NCBI GenBank assembly: GCA_944989445.1
Contig: CALYLW010000067.1
Location: 1,870,938-1,934,937, forward strand
Reading direction: 5' to 3'
Origin: Ampullaceana balthica
Taxonomy: Eukaryota > Mollusca > Gastropoda > Lymnaeidae
Length of the DNA: 64,000 nucleotides
Part shown: in pieces, positions 1 to 11,111 of the stretch
Numbering within the stretch: position 1 is the stretch's first letter
Layout: each line of letters opens with the position of its first letter
The notes under the pieces: generated by a model
Seen by the model: the letters and a program-made list of their open reading frames with translations, nothing else
The model's database searches: none
Told to the model about the DNA's origin: nothing
Program-made: the position numbers and the translations under genes

Positions 1-789
1 ATACGCTAGTTTTATTATAATACGTCACATTAATAACATCAATATTTAGTTTGGCTTCTGGGTACAAAGCAGTTGCCATATAAGCGCTGTCTTTATTTAC
101 CTTATAAAGTAAAGTAAAAAGTAAGTCCCGAAACACGACGGTCGTAGTGGATCCCTAATGTTTCCATTAGGGCTTACTCGGGGCTTGTTTATACCTGGTG
201 GGTGACCCAATTCCCTTCCAGGGGTCAGCGGAGGACTTTCTTAGCGTATCATTTATATTGTGGCTTTGCGTGGGCTCGATCTAGACCTCTCAGCCGCCGC
301 CGCGCGCCGAATACGCCACAAAATTTTCGTCCGCCGAAAATCCGCCGGAAAATATGCGGCGCGCCGCATTAGCCGTCGTATTTTGTCCACCGTAAATCCG
401 CCGAAAAATGAACGAGCCGCCGTAACGTAAATTTTGTTTTCTTAAGATTAATTGCGTTCCGTTTTAATATCGAATGAATTTTTAGAATAACCGTCGCCGA
501 AAAGTGTGACGAAAATGAGTTATTTGTACAGTTTTTTAACCTAAATAATCAATAAAATCATTGATACAGTTCTTGCAAGTTATCTTTTTCTTACAATCTT
601 AATTTATAAAATACTAATTAAAATACAAATCAATTAATTAATTAATTTAAGTTATCTTTAAGCTTTGTCGTAAATAGGCGATTTATTATTACTTAATTAT
701 TGGGCAACGATCTTCTACTAGCAGATAGGCAAGCCTAAATTGATTGTTTCAATTAACTACATACTCGTTTAGTCAATAACTGATGATTT

Positions 790-1475
790 TTAAGGGTTAT
801 CCTGAAGTTTCAGCACGTAAATGTTTTTTGCTACGAATTTTAATTTTCTCTGGAGAACTTTCATTTTTAATTTATTAAATGCATTTGATAGACTATATGT
901 TATATTTTAGTTATTATAGCGCTAATTTGTAGGGCTTTTTAATTTATAAGGCTTTTTCGGCCCTTGACGCTACATATCGGAGTAGGATACATCATTTTTG
1001 TTTATCTAGCACCCTGCTAGCTAGATATTTTTTTTACCTGGAACGACCCATGCTAAAATAAATTTACTGACTGAAGATGTTTTTAAAAGAAGTATCATTC
1101 ATCTATTTTAAGATTCTTCGAAGATCAATAAATATTTTAATGAAAATTTCATTTTTTTTATTTCCTTACTAGATGTTTGATTCTTTTTTGTTTGTTTTTA
1201 AGTGAGAAAATTTGCTTGGCCTCTTGCTGTGACAACCCAGCAGGTAGGGTGCTAGATAAACAAAATGGATGTATCCTACTCTACCCTGATTATGTAGCGT
1301 CAGGGGCCGAAAACAGCCTTATAAATTAAAAAGCCTTAAAAATTATCGCTATAATAGCTAAAATATAACATATATAAATGCATTTAATAAATTAAAAACG
1401 AAAGTTCTCACGAGAAAATTAAAATTCGCAGTGAAAATAATATACGTGCTAAGACTGCAGGATTACCTTTTTACG
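790..1475. mobile_element. Fold-back (palindromic) MITE inside the hAT element
   Basis: The segment at about 790-1030 reappears inverted at about 1230-1475, with roughly 230-bp arms at about 80-90% by eye. Outer ends read GGTTATCCTGAAGTTTCAGC and, inverted, GGTAATCCTGCAGTCTTAGC. The spacer of about 200 bp is AT-rich. No coding frame is visible. Confidence 0.75.
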
Positions 1476-1525
1476 TTACACCATTTCTGATGTAACAATT
1501 CTTTATGACTATACGATGATTTTAG

Positions 1526-2217
1526 GTGAACTCAAATGTCAGCAAATGTCATCTAAACCGGGAAAAGAGGCAGTTCTTTAAAAACCTACAAGTAAAACCT
1601 AAACCGCCTAGCCTACATGGAAATTCTAAAGCACAATGCTGGAAATATTTTGGTGGCCTGTTCTCTGCTAATGGGAGAAATGTAGACGAAGATCGAGTTT
1701 ATTGTCAGCTGTGTCTCAATGCTCAGCAGTCATTGGGTGACAAGGGTCACATTTCAAAAAGTAAACAATTTTGCCGCAAGTGGCAAAATGAATCTTCACT
1801 TAAGTGTCAAGCACAGTGTGTCAGTACAAAGTCAAGAAAAGTCAAATAAAATTTTGGGATATTTCCGTAAGTATGGAGAAGGCAACAATCAATGTCAGAC
1901 AACATCAAGTCATTAACTGACAAGGGATTTCGTTATCTGGTTCTGTATAGACTTGCTCGCCCTTTGAAAATGTGGCTAAAGATGGTTTTATTAACTTCTT
2001 CAAAATTAATTGCCCATCTCTCAACATACCGGCACCTGTAACACTTGCTGGAACATCCCTGGATGATGTTTACGAATATTTTAATGCAAATGTCAATTTA
2101 CGGAGAAATCCGGCTAATCCGGATATCAGCCGAAAAATTATGTCAGCCAACCGAAATTTTAAAATCCGGCTAATCCGGATATCAGCCGAAAAATTGTGTC
2201 AGCCAGCCGAAATTTAA
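1526..2217 (+). pseudogene. hAT transposase remnant with BED zinc finger
   Basis: Reading 1526-1849 gives a segment with CWKYFG, an acidic DED and VYCQLC, characteristic of the BED finger of hAT transposases; the distal His pair is degraded. A frame change leads to DKGFRYLVLYRLARP and then NVAKDGFINFF and DDVYEYFNANV. No catalytic or dimerisation domain remains before the 3' inverted repeat, so this is an N-terminal remnant. Family assignment is from motif recall plus the flanking 8-bp duplication. Confidence 0.6.
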
Positions 2218-2285
2218 AAAAAAATTCGGCTGGCAGGTCTAGCTCGATCCCATGCCCCTCAGCTTTGTAAGGCGAGCGCACTTCG

Positions 2286-2520
2286 TCTTCGTCTTCATCT
2301 TATAAGTACAGACGCTCCTTCTATGCAGAAGATTAATGCGTCCACAGACCATTGTTGGTCTGTTGGCAAGTGACGCAGCGTTCACAGGCCACGGCTATTA
2401 GGGTTCCTCGCATTACCCAGCCGCCTTGTTTTCCCTAAGTAGCGTTAGGTAACCATTCGAAGCTGGGTGGACTCAGGGAAGCCCTTGGTCCCGGAAACAA
2501 ATCCTTGTCTACACTACTGC
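2286..2520 (-). mobile_element. 5'-truncated SINE (type B), inverted
   Basis: This is the inverted counterpart of 61760-61975: the phrases GTGGCCTGTGAACGCTG, GTCTGTGGACGCA and CTTCTGCATAGAAGGAGCG are shared. The tRNA-like head is missing. It sits in the head of the type A SINE with a short CTTCG flank on both sides. Confidence 0.72.
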
Positions 2521-2551
2521 CTTCGCTACCCAGCCGCTATTTACCTTATAA

Positions 2552-3505
2552 GTGAGTAAAAAATAATTTATTACAATTGTTACACGATGTTCGGTGGCAA
2601 TCTCAATTATATTTTCGACATGTTTAACTGAAATTGATAATTTGTTAGTTTTTATTCATAATTCAACATTACATTTAAAAAAACAAATTACGTATTTACT
2701 TGGTGAATTTTATTTGGAGAGCGATGGCCCACGTCAAATCAAATTAAGCTTAAAGTTAAGTAGAACTTTGACGTTATTTTTTTACACGCTTTTATTTATC
2801 TTTCTTGTCTGTGTGTCTGTCTGGATGTTAGCGTCAAATCTTGCAACGTCATTTTGACGCACTTCGCATTGTTCGATTGAGCTGAAATTTGGCAAACACC
2901 TGTATTTCCATTGACAATACAATATTCCAAGATATCAGTTTTATTTTCAAAGTTGGCTGTCAATTAAATTGCTATTTTGTGCAAAAATGTTTTTACTATT
3001 TACTATTAATTGTCTTCAAAGGGAAATAATACATTTTTAAAAACTTGTATTCTTCTTGGAAGAGTGAACTCTTATTACAAATTGTAATTGTTATAACCAG
3101 GCGAAGACATATAAATTACATTTAAAAATATTAAAAATAAAAAATATGGGTAAATAAAAAAATGGGTAAAAAAAATTAATTTTAAGATAAAATATTTTTT
3201 TCCAATGCAGTAAAAAGGACACAATAAGATTTCTAATGTCTACTAAATTACACCGTGGGCACCTAGCATACTGGTCGTCTCCTAGTAATATCCTGTATGT
3301 TTTCAGGATTGTTCAGTGTAATTTAATCTCCCTGAAGATTTGTCGTACAAGTAATTTTTTCATATATACTCTCAATCTTTGTGCTTCGGAGACATACTGT
3401 ACATTCTTAACGCATGTTTGTATGTTGATAGAGATTGACACATAGTTCTTATACTTATGAGTTATGAGTATGAGTATACATGGTGTTTCATAACTGGTAC
3501 CCATA
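2552..3505. other. AT-rich DNA, no gene seen
   Basis: No supported exon. The sequence around 2800-2920 has a CTGTCTGT run followed by GAGCTGAAATTTGGCA, a phrase shared with the repeated module at 21.7 and 22.3 kb, so it is probably an old repeat fragment. Confidence 0.5.
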
Positions 3506-3747
3506 GGGGCCGTCCATAAAGTACTTCACGCTATTTTTTGAAGATTTTTACCCTCCCCCCCCCCACTGTCACAAACTGTCACAAATCTTGGACACTAAAG
3601 TACGTCACACTTTCGAACAAAAATTTCTTTTTTATTAACAAAATAATTAAAATTTAATATAAAACACCGTGACGTCACACATGGCTGGACTTACTTTCTT
3701 ACAACCCCTCCCCCCTCTGGAGCGTGTCGTTCTTTATGCATGGCTCC
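3506..3747. mobile_element. MITE, GGGGCCGTCC family, copy 1
   Basis: The left end GGGGCCGTCCATAAAGTAC is clear; the right end is decayed (TTTATGCATGGCTCC). ATA flanks both sides (3503-3505, 3748-3750). C-rich and TGACGTCAC-like internal motifs match the copies at 18.7 and 46.0 kb. Confidence 0.65.
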
Positions 3748-3984
3748 ATACCATTGATTTTCCATGCATGTATTTGTGAGAATGTGGGAGAGGGGATTTC
3801 CCGTTGTAAGTCTAGAGAGGGCAATAAACCTGTGACAATGAAAGGTTTGGGTTGTCTCTCCAACTGCTACTGTCGGAAAACCTTCATCAGTGATGTGCCC
3901 CCCGTTAGCCAGTGATTCATTCCACTGATGCAATTTTAAATTTTCTTTGTTAAACAAAATTATAATATTGTTTTTTTTAATAAA

Positions 3985-4640
3985 CAGCCTCGTGTAAAAA
4001 TACTTTCTACAGCCTCACGAACTAACTCACTTAGTCCCATCAAATAGCCTCACGAACTAACTCACTTAATTCCATCAAACAGCCTCACGAACTAACTCAC
4101 TTAGTCCCATCAAATAGCCTCACGAACTAACTCACTTAGTCCCATCAAACAGCCTCACGAACTAACTCACTTAGTCCCATCAAACAGCCTCACGAACTAA
4201 CTCACTTAGTCCCATCAAACAGCCTCACGAACTAACTCACTTAGTCCCATCAAACAGCCTCACGAACTAACTCACTTAGTCCCATCAAACAGCCTCACGA
4301 ACTGACTCACTTAGTCCCATCAAACAGCCTCACGAACTGACTCACTTAGTCCCATCAAACAGCCTCACGAACTGACTCACTTAGTCTTATCAAACAGCCT
4401 CACGAACTAACTCACTTAGTCCCATCAAACAGCCTCACGAACTAACTCACTTAGTCCCATCAAACAGCCTCACGAACTAACTCACTTAGTCCCATCAAAC
4501 AGCCTCACGAACTAACTCACTTAGTCCCATCAAACAGCCTCACGAACTAACTCACTTAGTCCCATCAAACAGCCTCACGAACTAACTCACTTAGTCCCAT
4601 CAAACAGCCTCACGAACTAACTCACTTAGTCCCATCAAAC
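3985..4640. repeat. 35-bp minisatellite
   Basis: About 18 copies of a 35-bp unit beginning AGCCTCACGAACTAACTCAC, nearly identical, with TAA/TGA and AAC/AAT variants clustered in neighbouring units. Confidence 0.95.
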
Positions 4641-5460
4641 TTTGCACCCCATCCCCAGCCTCCCCATCCCCCGCACACACAAATGTATTCATTACTCCAG
4701 TGCTCGGATGACCAACAATTTACTGTTTAGAACAGGATACACGACACTGCCCACGCGGGTAATCCCTGTAGGCTAGTCCCCCAAGACGTTAAGCGCAGTC
4801 ATTGATTTCAGCTGATCGCCACAGGTAAACAGAAGTTTTCTTTGGGTACGAGAGTCATGTTTGTTATGACAACTAACTGTGCCCGCCAGTCACGTGTTCG
4901 TTGATCTAGAAATTAATTAAATTTCTAAACTAACTAAATTATGCAAAACGTAGCATATTACTATAGTTTTACTAACTAACATGTATACTACTTATAGCTA
5001 ACAATAATCTTCTGTATAGAAGGAGCGTCTGCAACAGATAAGATATATAATTTAATATTATATTTAAAATATAATATTTATAATTTAAAATTATATTTAA
5101 CTTTCCAGCACGGCAGTAGCACAATTTTTAGTAGTGGTCCAAAGCTAAGAGACACATTTTTCAAGTGATCATTGAATCTCAAAAGGTTGAGAACCACTGA
5201 CTTATAGAATGGTTAATTCGCGTCCCTTTTGCTGCATGCTGTGACTCTTTTTAAAAAGAAAAATCTTACTTCCCTAATTCCACTGTGGAGGGAGTAAAGT
5301 GGGGGAGGGGAGGGAAGGTCTCTCCTCTCACGGGCTAGTGTCGGTATGTAAAAGCAAGTTGGATTCCTTTTATATGAAACATCAGACACCGTATCTGTTT
5401 CCTGTCTCTCTGGGATCAAACTTGATCAGTATGATCCACTGTTAGATAAACACTTAGAAC
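4641..5460. other. Intergenic, with transposon tails
   Basis: No gene seen. 4998-5040 matches the 3' tail of the LINE at 41.4 kb (CTTCTGTATAGAAGGAGCG). 5048-5100 is an AT-only palindromic stretch. The end of a hAT-like element (GGTTGAGAACCACTG) is at about 5185-5200 with no partner end identified. Confidence 0.5.
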
Positions 5461-7294
5461 ATGCCAGGTTCAGTATCTTATTTATCACCGGAAATCCAAA
5501 ATGAATTTATCCACCTACTTAGATCGACTGTAACTGTAAGGAATCAGCTGTTGAGTGAAATCAGAAAAAACAAGTGCTACGGTATCTTAATTTACTCAAC
5601 ACCCGATCTTAGACACCTGGAACAGCCTTTCTCAAGTCATCAGATTTGTGTATGTGGATTTTCAAACTAAATAAGAAACCCTCAAAGAATCATTTTTATG
5701 TTTTGTACAGATACATTCCAAAGACGCAGCAAGCCTTGAAAGAGTTATTTTAGAGAAACTGGAATCTAATAACATACCTCTAGCCGACTGTCGGTCACAA
5801 TGTTATGAAAATGCTGCTGTAATGACTGGGCATATATCCGGCCTTCAACACCGAATATGTGCCAGAAATCACAGAGCATTGTTCATCAAATGTGACAACA
5901 CAGATTAAACTTGGCAAGAGTACACTCAGCTAAACAGCATCCAGTTGTTATCTCACGTTTTTCGGAACATTTGAAAGTATAAATTTTTGTTTCCTCTCGT
6001 TCAACAACTCGTTGGGAAGAATTAAAAAGAGTTGTACCAAAATGAAGAGGGAGTCTGAAACACGTTGGAGTGCACGATCAGAAGCTGTTAAAGCAATTTA
6101 TGAAGGACTAGATGAACTGGTAGGGCTGTTGGAAAAATTATTAGAACATACAAATATGACGCCTGACACCAGAAGTGATGCAGAAACTTTGCTGGCAGGT
6201 ATATTAAACTTTAAATTCCTACTTTTGTTAAATTTCTGGAACATCATACTTGGGAAAATTGATCGTGTCAAGAAACGGTTGCAGAATCCTACTGTGAATT
6301 GCAAGGAAGCAGCATCTGATCCTAGAATCGCTTGAGCAAGAAATTGTCAACATTTGTGATAATTTGGGCCATGTTGCGGTAGACAGTGGAAAAGAAGATG
6401 CACAATTTAGGGAATCGAGGTTGACAGAAGGATTAGGCGACATCGGAGGATACCTGGAGAATTAACAAGAGATGAAGGATTTTCTGCAGAAGAAGAATTG
6501 CACGTGATATGAATAGCGTAATTGATAGACTCCAACAGGAGATATCAATACGGGTTTTACGTCTAAAAAACCTAAACAAAAAATTTTGATTTTTACTACA
6601 ACTCAAAACTCTTTTTGCTGAGACAAAAGTTGATACGCTTCGTTAAATTGCTTAGATTTTGCTAATTTCTACGAGACTGACGTCAATGGTCACGAATTGT
6701 GCACAGAAATTGGAGACTGAAAAATGCTGCTCAGTACCCGGGCTGAAGTTCTATCGGAAACACATTTGGATCTTTTTGGTTTTATTGTTTCATATGGAGA
6801 TGACGCATTCCCGAATCTGCGCATTTCACTTCAAATACTTCTAACAATTGCTGTTTCAACTGAAAGCTGTGAGCGATCCTTCAGCAAACTGCAGCTCATT
6901 TTGTCTTATTTACGTGCTTCAATGGGATACGATCGTCTGAATGATCTTGCACTCTTTAGCATCGAAAGAGAAACACTTGAGAATATTAATTTTGACATCG
7001 TGATTGACGAGTTTGCGACATTCAAATCAAGGAGAATCATTTTTGTAGACTATGTCTAATTGTATAATTAGTAGAGGTTTTTTTTCAAATAAATTGTTTA
7101 CAATCGTATAGAGAATTAATAGTCTGTGTTCTATTTCATTAAAATACCAGATGCTTCGAAAATGGACCATATAATTATTATAAACCGTAAATTTTCAATC
7201 TTTTCTTGGGGGCTCAGTGAGCCTCAAGAATCATTCGGCCTGACAAGGGGCGCAGATTTTGTCCCCGGGCGCACTTGACCCTAGCTACGCCACT
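5461..7294 (+). pseudogene. hAT-family transposase pseudogene (DUF4371-like)
   Basis: Disconnected frames read in order: LSPEIQNEF and LLSEIRKNKCYGI (5461-5670), then NAAVMTGHISGLQHRI and RALFIKCDN (about 5810-5905), ETRWSARSEAVKAIY (6012-6335), and a C-terminal block TIAVSTESCERSFSKLQLI to ALFSIERE (6724-7059). The last is the hAT C-terminal dimerisation region, where Ser/Glu-xx-ERxFS is diagnostic. Several frameshifts and stops break it. The 3' end CTAGCTACGCCACTG (7280-7294) is a typical hAT inverted terminus; the 5' terminus was not located. Not functional. Confidence 0.78.
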
Positions 7295-7431
7295 GTATAA
7301 ATATGATGTTTATTACACTCAACCTACACCAAAGTAACTACGTCATTCAATGTTCGCTATTTTAATAAAGAATAATATAATCCATTCAAACATTAAGTTA
7401 TATTTTATTTTGGTTTTAATAAACTCTATTT

Positions 7432-7670
7432 GGCGGCTGGATAGCGAAGTTAATAGTGCGCTCGCCTCACAAGCTGAGGGGCGTGTGATCGATTCCACGT
7501 TAAAGCCACTATACAAATATTGATGAATGACTAACGCTAAGAACGTCCTCCGCTGACCTGGAGAGGGATGGGCGGCGCCAGATCTATCAAGCCCGAGAAT
7601 GTTCTAATGGAAACATTAGAACCCCCTACGACTACGGGGTTATAACGACTACGAGGTTATGGTACTAAAA
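7432..7670 (+). mobile_element. tRNA-derived SINE type A, near-complete
   Basis: A tRNA-like head with pol III box-like segments (GCGCTCGCCTCACAAGC then GATCGATTCCAC) is followed by a body ending near ACGACTACGGGGTTAT. The same sequence is found at 55.8 kb and, inverted, at 0.1-2.5 kb. Confidence 0.78.
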
Positions 7671-8248
7671 AATAAAAAAAATATAAAAATTAAAAACTGT
7701 ATTTGTTAAATATAAAAAGCGTATTTTAGGAGAATACTTTTTTTGGGAAAAAGCAATCTGACCTTAAACTACTGAGTAATAAAAGTGTTTTAAAAGAATA
7801 ATGACTTTTTAATTATCTTAATTATATTTCTTAGGGATTTATCTGGGTATCTTTATAAGAGTTCAGCAAGATCGAGTTGGAATAAGAATATTTCATGGAA
7901 GGAAATACATTTTGGTTGAAAGCTCATTAGACTTGGGTCCTCAATGGAAGTTGATGGGACCACTGCAAGAGAAGAATATGTGGGATTGTTGAGACTAGAC
8001 AACGAAAACTTGTGATAATATAGCGGACCAGGAAGTGCGAGCATGTAATGCGATAGAGTATTTGTGTCAAGCATAAAAATGTTGTATCGATTGATCGTAT
8101 CTACACTCAAAATGTGTGGGGATTTATCGAATTTGACATAGAAAATACAGTGGTACCTCGGTATAAGTCTGCTTGTTACTTACATTATTTAAATTAAGGA
8201 TGAAAACCATACTATTTAGAACAATATATAGTGCAACGTAAAATAAAC
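7671..8248. other. Intergenic, nothing recognised
   Basis: AT-rich. At about 8150 the phrase ACAGTGGTACCTCGGTATAAG looks like the end of a mariner-type element, but no matching second end was found. Confidence 0.4.
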
Positions 8249-8598
8249 AATATAATAGCCCAAGTCACTCACTGGCTGGCTGGCTGGAGGGAACCGTAAT
8301 GCTATGACGTCATGTTTCAGCTTATATTTTAATACAAGGTGTGCATCAGGTGATGTTCAAAATAATTATAAATTAAAGATTCTCGCCTTAAAAAAATGTT
8401 ATATGACGTCATTGTTTGGCTTATATTTTAATTTTGGAAAAGGGAACGATGCAAAAAGAGGATTTGAGGATTTATAATTATAAAATATTTTGTGTAAATT
8501 TCTGGAAGTTTAATATTTCCTATTTATCCAACGTGGATAAGTTACTTGGGCTTTTAAAAACTGTGGGCGCCGGATGCGCCCTACAAACCCTGATCTAA
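8249..8598 (+). mobile_element. Helitron-like repeat, hairpin family (family H), short copy
   Basis: It begins at ATAATAGCCCAAGTCACT, has a CTGG microsatellite, ATGACGTCAT segments and GGGAACGATG, and closes at an imperfect GGGCGCC/GCGCCC hairpin followed by CTGATCTAA. The same order of blocks occurs at 45.5-47.6 kb. Confidence 0.6.
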
Positions 8599-8726
8599 TA
8601 TATTTTATATTGTAATCTAATATATATTTGAGGAAGTGCCTACACTTAATTATAATAGTTTTTAAAAATCTAAAACCGTTTATTGCTTTAAACGTTAACA
8701 TAAAGGCTCCGATTGAGTTAAATACT

Positions 8727-9174
8727 TACCGTATATACTCGATCTATAGCCCGTTCGTTCATAAGCCAAACCCCTCTTTTTGGTAGAGAATAGTATAGAA
8801 AGTGTGTAACCGCCTCGTAAGCCGACCCCAAGAGTTACCAGTATTTCTTTGTTTCTTTGGTAAACAGTATCGAAAGCGCGTACATTAAAATTCGTTGTTG
8901 AAAACAAAATTTGGAGAACAATTTATTAAAACCTTTACAAAAATAAATAAAATGAATAAATAGGTAAATGAAGATGTTAAATAATATTTTATAGCTTCTG
9001 GTAGAGCAGTCGAATCTTGTAGAATGTAGACAAGGACCTTGATGATCTACAATAACAACATTGATATTCAATGTACATGCAGAAATCACATATGACCCGT
9101 TCGTAAGCCGACCCCAAACATTTTCCCCTAGATTTTGTCTAAAAAAGTCGGCTTTAGAACGAGTATATACGGTA
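8727..9174. mobile_element. MITE with 15-bp inverted termini (mariner-like)
   Basis: Termini TACCGTATATACTCG and CGAGTATATACGGTA are exact inverted copies, with TA at the edges. The subterminal parts also pair (CGTTCGTTCATAAGCC / CGTTCGTAAGCCGACC motifs). There is no transposase frame. Confidence 0.78.
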
Positions 9175-9895
9175 GATACAAATTTGAAATCTTAAAATCT
9201 TAAACAGAAATTTAGTTCTCTTAAGTTTTCTAAAAATAATTCAAGGAAAATCATCACTTACTAATTGATAGATACTGTTCTTGAATGTTTAAATTTTCTA
9301 CTTTTTTAATGGCTATTGTCTTGCAGATAAATATGCAAACAATTACGTGTCGTCATCATATGCCCTTTACTTCCGCCTTCCTTCCCTGAAGTTATTGTGT
9401 GGGGTATGTATCATGTATTTAATTGACATAGTCAACATGACATAACTTATCTCTTTTTAAAAAACAATGCTCTAAGACGTATTCTTATCTAACGCAGCAA
9501 GGTTTTGACTCTACGCTGAAATCATTTCCATTGGAGGAAACCAAAGCGCCAAGACCTCTGGTCTCTCTGTTCCTGGTACTCATACAAAGTGTATTTCATA
9601 CAAATGCAGTGTTTACTTTGTCACGAGTAGAAATATTTCGCTTGAGATGTATAAAGGATACTTTATTTTTATTTTTTTCAATAATAAAACGTATTTTAAC
9701 ATTTCAAATATCAAACATTTCTCCGACTCATAAACGTTGTTAATGTGAAACATCATGTTTTGTTTGATTAGGATATGAATGTTTTAAATTAAATACATTT
9801 ATAAACATGTATTAACATTTGTATGTGAAGCGCGGTGATTCCAGCCTCTAGCTGGGGTACCACGTCAGATAAGTTCTCAAATTATTATTGTTGCT
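9175..9895. other. Intergenic or upstream part of gene A, no exon confirmed
   Basis: A segment after TTGTCTTGCAG at 9326 could be exonic but lacks the Cys pattern of the family. 9420-9500 is a diverged copy of 10922-11005. Confidence 0.4.
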
Positions 9896-10035
9896 GTTTG
9901 AATAGAGTCCTTCAATATTGTAGCGGTGCTGTTTGAATAGAGTCCTTCAATATTGTAGCGGTGCTGTTTGAATAGAGTCCTTCAATATTGTAGCGGTGCT
10001 GTTTGAATCGAGTCCTTCAATATTGTAGCGGTGCT
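9896..10035. repeat. 35-bp minisatellite, about 4 copies
   Basis: The unit starts TGCTGTTTGAATAGAGTCCT. Copies are almost identical; one has ATCGAG for ATAGAG. Confidence 0.9.
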
Positions 10036-11111
10036 GATGGTCGTAGGCAGTGATGGTGTCACTTGTCTTTTTTTATTGGTTCCATTCCTGAGTTTGTCTA
10101 AAGTTAAAGGGATTAATTAACGTATTTCTGACTGTGGTAAAAGCCTGGTTCCGTGTTCTTATGAGATACATTTGGCGTGATGGCGCATCTTGTTTCTAAG
10201 GTGACCATCTGACATTTCATTTGCCAGAAGATGGACACACAACATTTTGGCCCCGTGCGGAGAAGTATGGTTTTGTTACTGACCACCAATTAGACACGTA
10301 TTTGCTCTTACAAAAGTGATATGGCTACGCACGTTGATGTTCCATACCCTGTAACTTTTTAAAAAAATTTTGCTTTTAAAATCAAATTTTTATTAACATT
10401 TCTATGTTCCTACTAAATTTCATACGCACATGTAGCTAGTGTTTACTCGAAATTCGCAAGATAGCTCTCACGTCTTGACATTTGACACCGTTGCCTCTGT
10501 GCTATGATTTCTAAAACATTTTGCTAATTTTTAGTTTGGAGTCTGTGAGTCCATTTTTATAAAAATCCATTTTATTTAAATATTTTGAGATCATTACTTC
10601 AATTCAATTTTTACCTAATAACCAAGTCAAAGATAAATTGAATAGAAAAATACTCAGAGCACGTTTCAATTCCTTAATCATGGTGGTGGAGTAAATAATA
10701 CGTTTTGTAATGGTAAATCATTTACGTATAACGTTAATTAAAACCAATTGTTAACAAGCAGCTGACTTTATAGGACTAGTAATAACGAAATCAAGACGTA
10801 TAATTATATTAGAATCTTCTTTTTATATAGAACATTGGAGTGTATCTAAAATACGATATTTATATACAAATATTTGTTTTCAGATTTCATTTCTTTAAAC
10901 CTGCTACTGAACACGATCACAGTGACGTAACAAACATGAGGTAACGTATCTCTTTTTAAATCAAACAATGTTGATTAGCTCTAAAATGTATTCGTATCTA
11001 ACGTAAATCTCTCAAATGTAATATTGTTAAAATAGTTCATATTTAAAGGATGATAACAAACTTGTTTAATTTCCTTGTCATCTGTTTCCAATATTGTTGA
11101 ATTAAATCCAG
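10036..11111. other. AT-rich DNA upstream of gene A exon 3
   Basis: No exon carrying the C-x3-CCG signature was found on the + strand. 10922-11005 repeats the block at 9420-9500. Confidence 0.45.

Larger units (their letters stand above)
282..2241 (+). mobile_element. hAT-type DNA transposon, degenerate, 1.96 kb
   Basis: Ends are inverted repeats TAGACCTCTCAGCCG and TAGACCTGCCAGCCG, flanked by a perfect 8-bp duplication GCTCGATC (274-281 and 2242-2249). Inside, 1526-1849 encodes a decayed BED-type zinc finger region (CWKYFG, VYCQLC) and 1972-2217 a short downstream piece, as in ZBED/hAT transposases. The subterminal DNA is rich in CCGCCGAAAA and CCGGATATCAGCCG repeats. It is broken by frameshifts and by a fold-back element at about 790-1475, so it cannot encode a transposase. 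It is inserted in a SINE. Confidence 0.85.
108..2538 (-). mobile_element. tRNA-derived SINE (type A), interrupted by two later insertions
   Basis: Segments 108-273, 2250-2280 and 2521-2538 together match, inverted, the SINE at 7432-7670 and 55823-56050: a tRNA-like head, then a body with the phrase CCTAATGTTTCCATTAGGG. The outer duplication ATTTACCTTATAA is 13 bp (95-107 and 2539-2551). The hAT element and a truncated second SINE lie within it. Confidence 0.8.

Noticed and set aside
3985..4640. CRISPR-like array
   Set aside because: Units are contiguous with no unique spacers and the DNA is eukaryotic; the same holds for all other arrays here.
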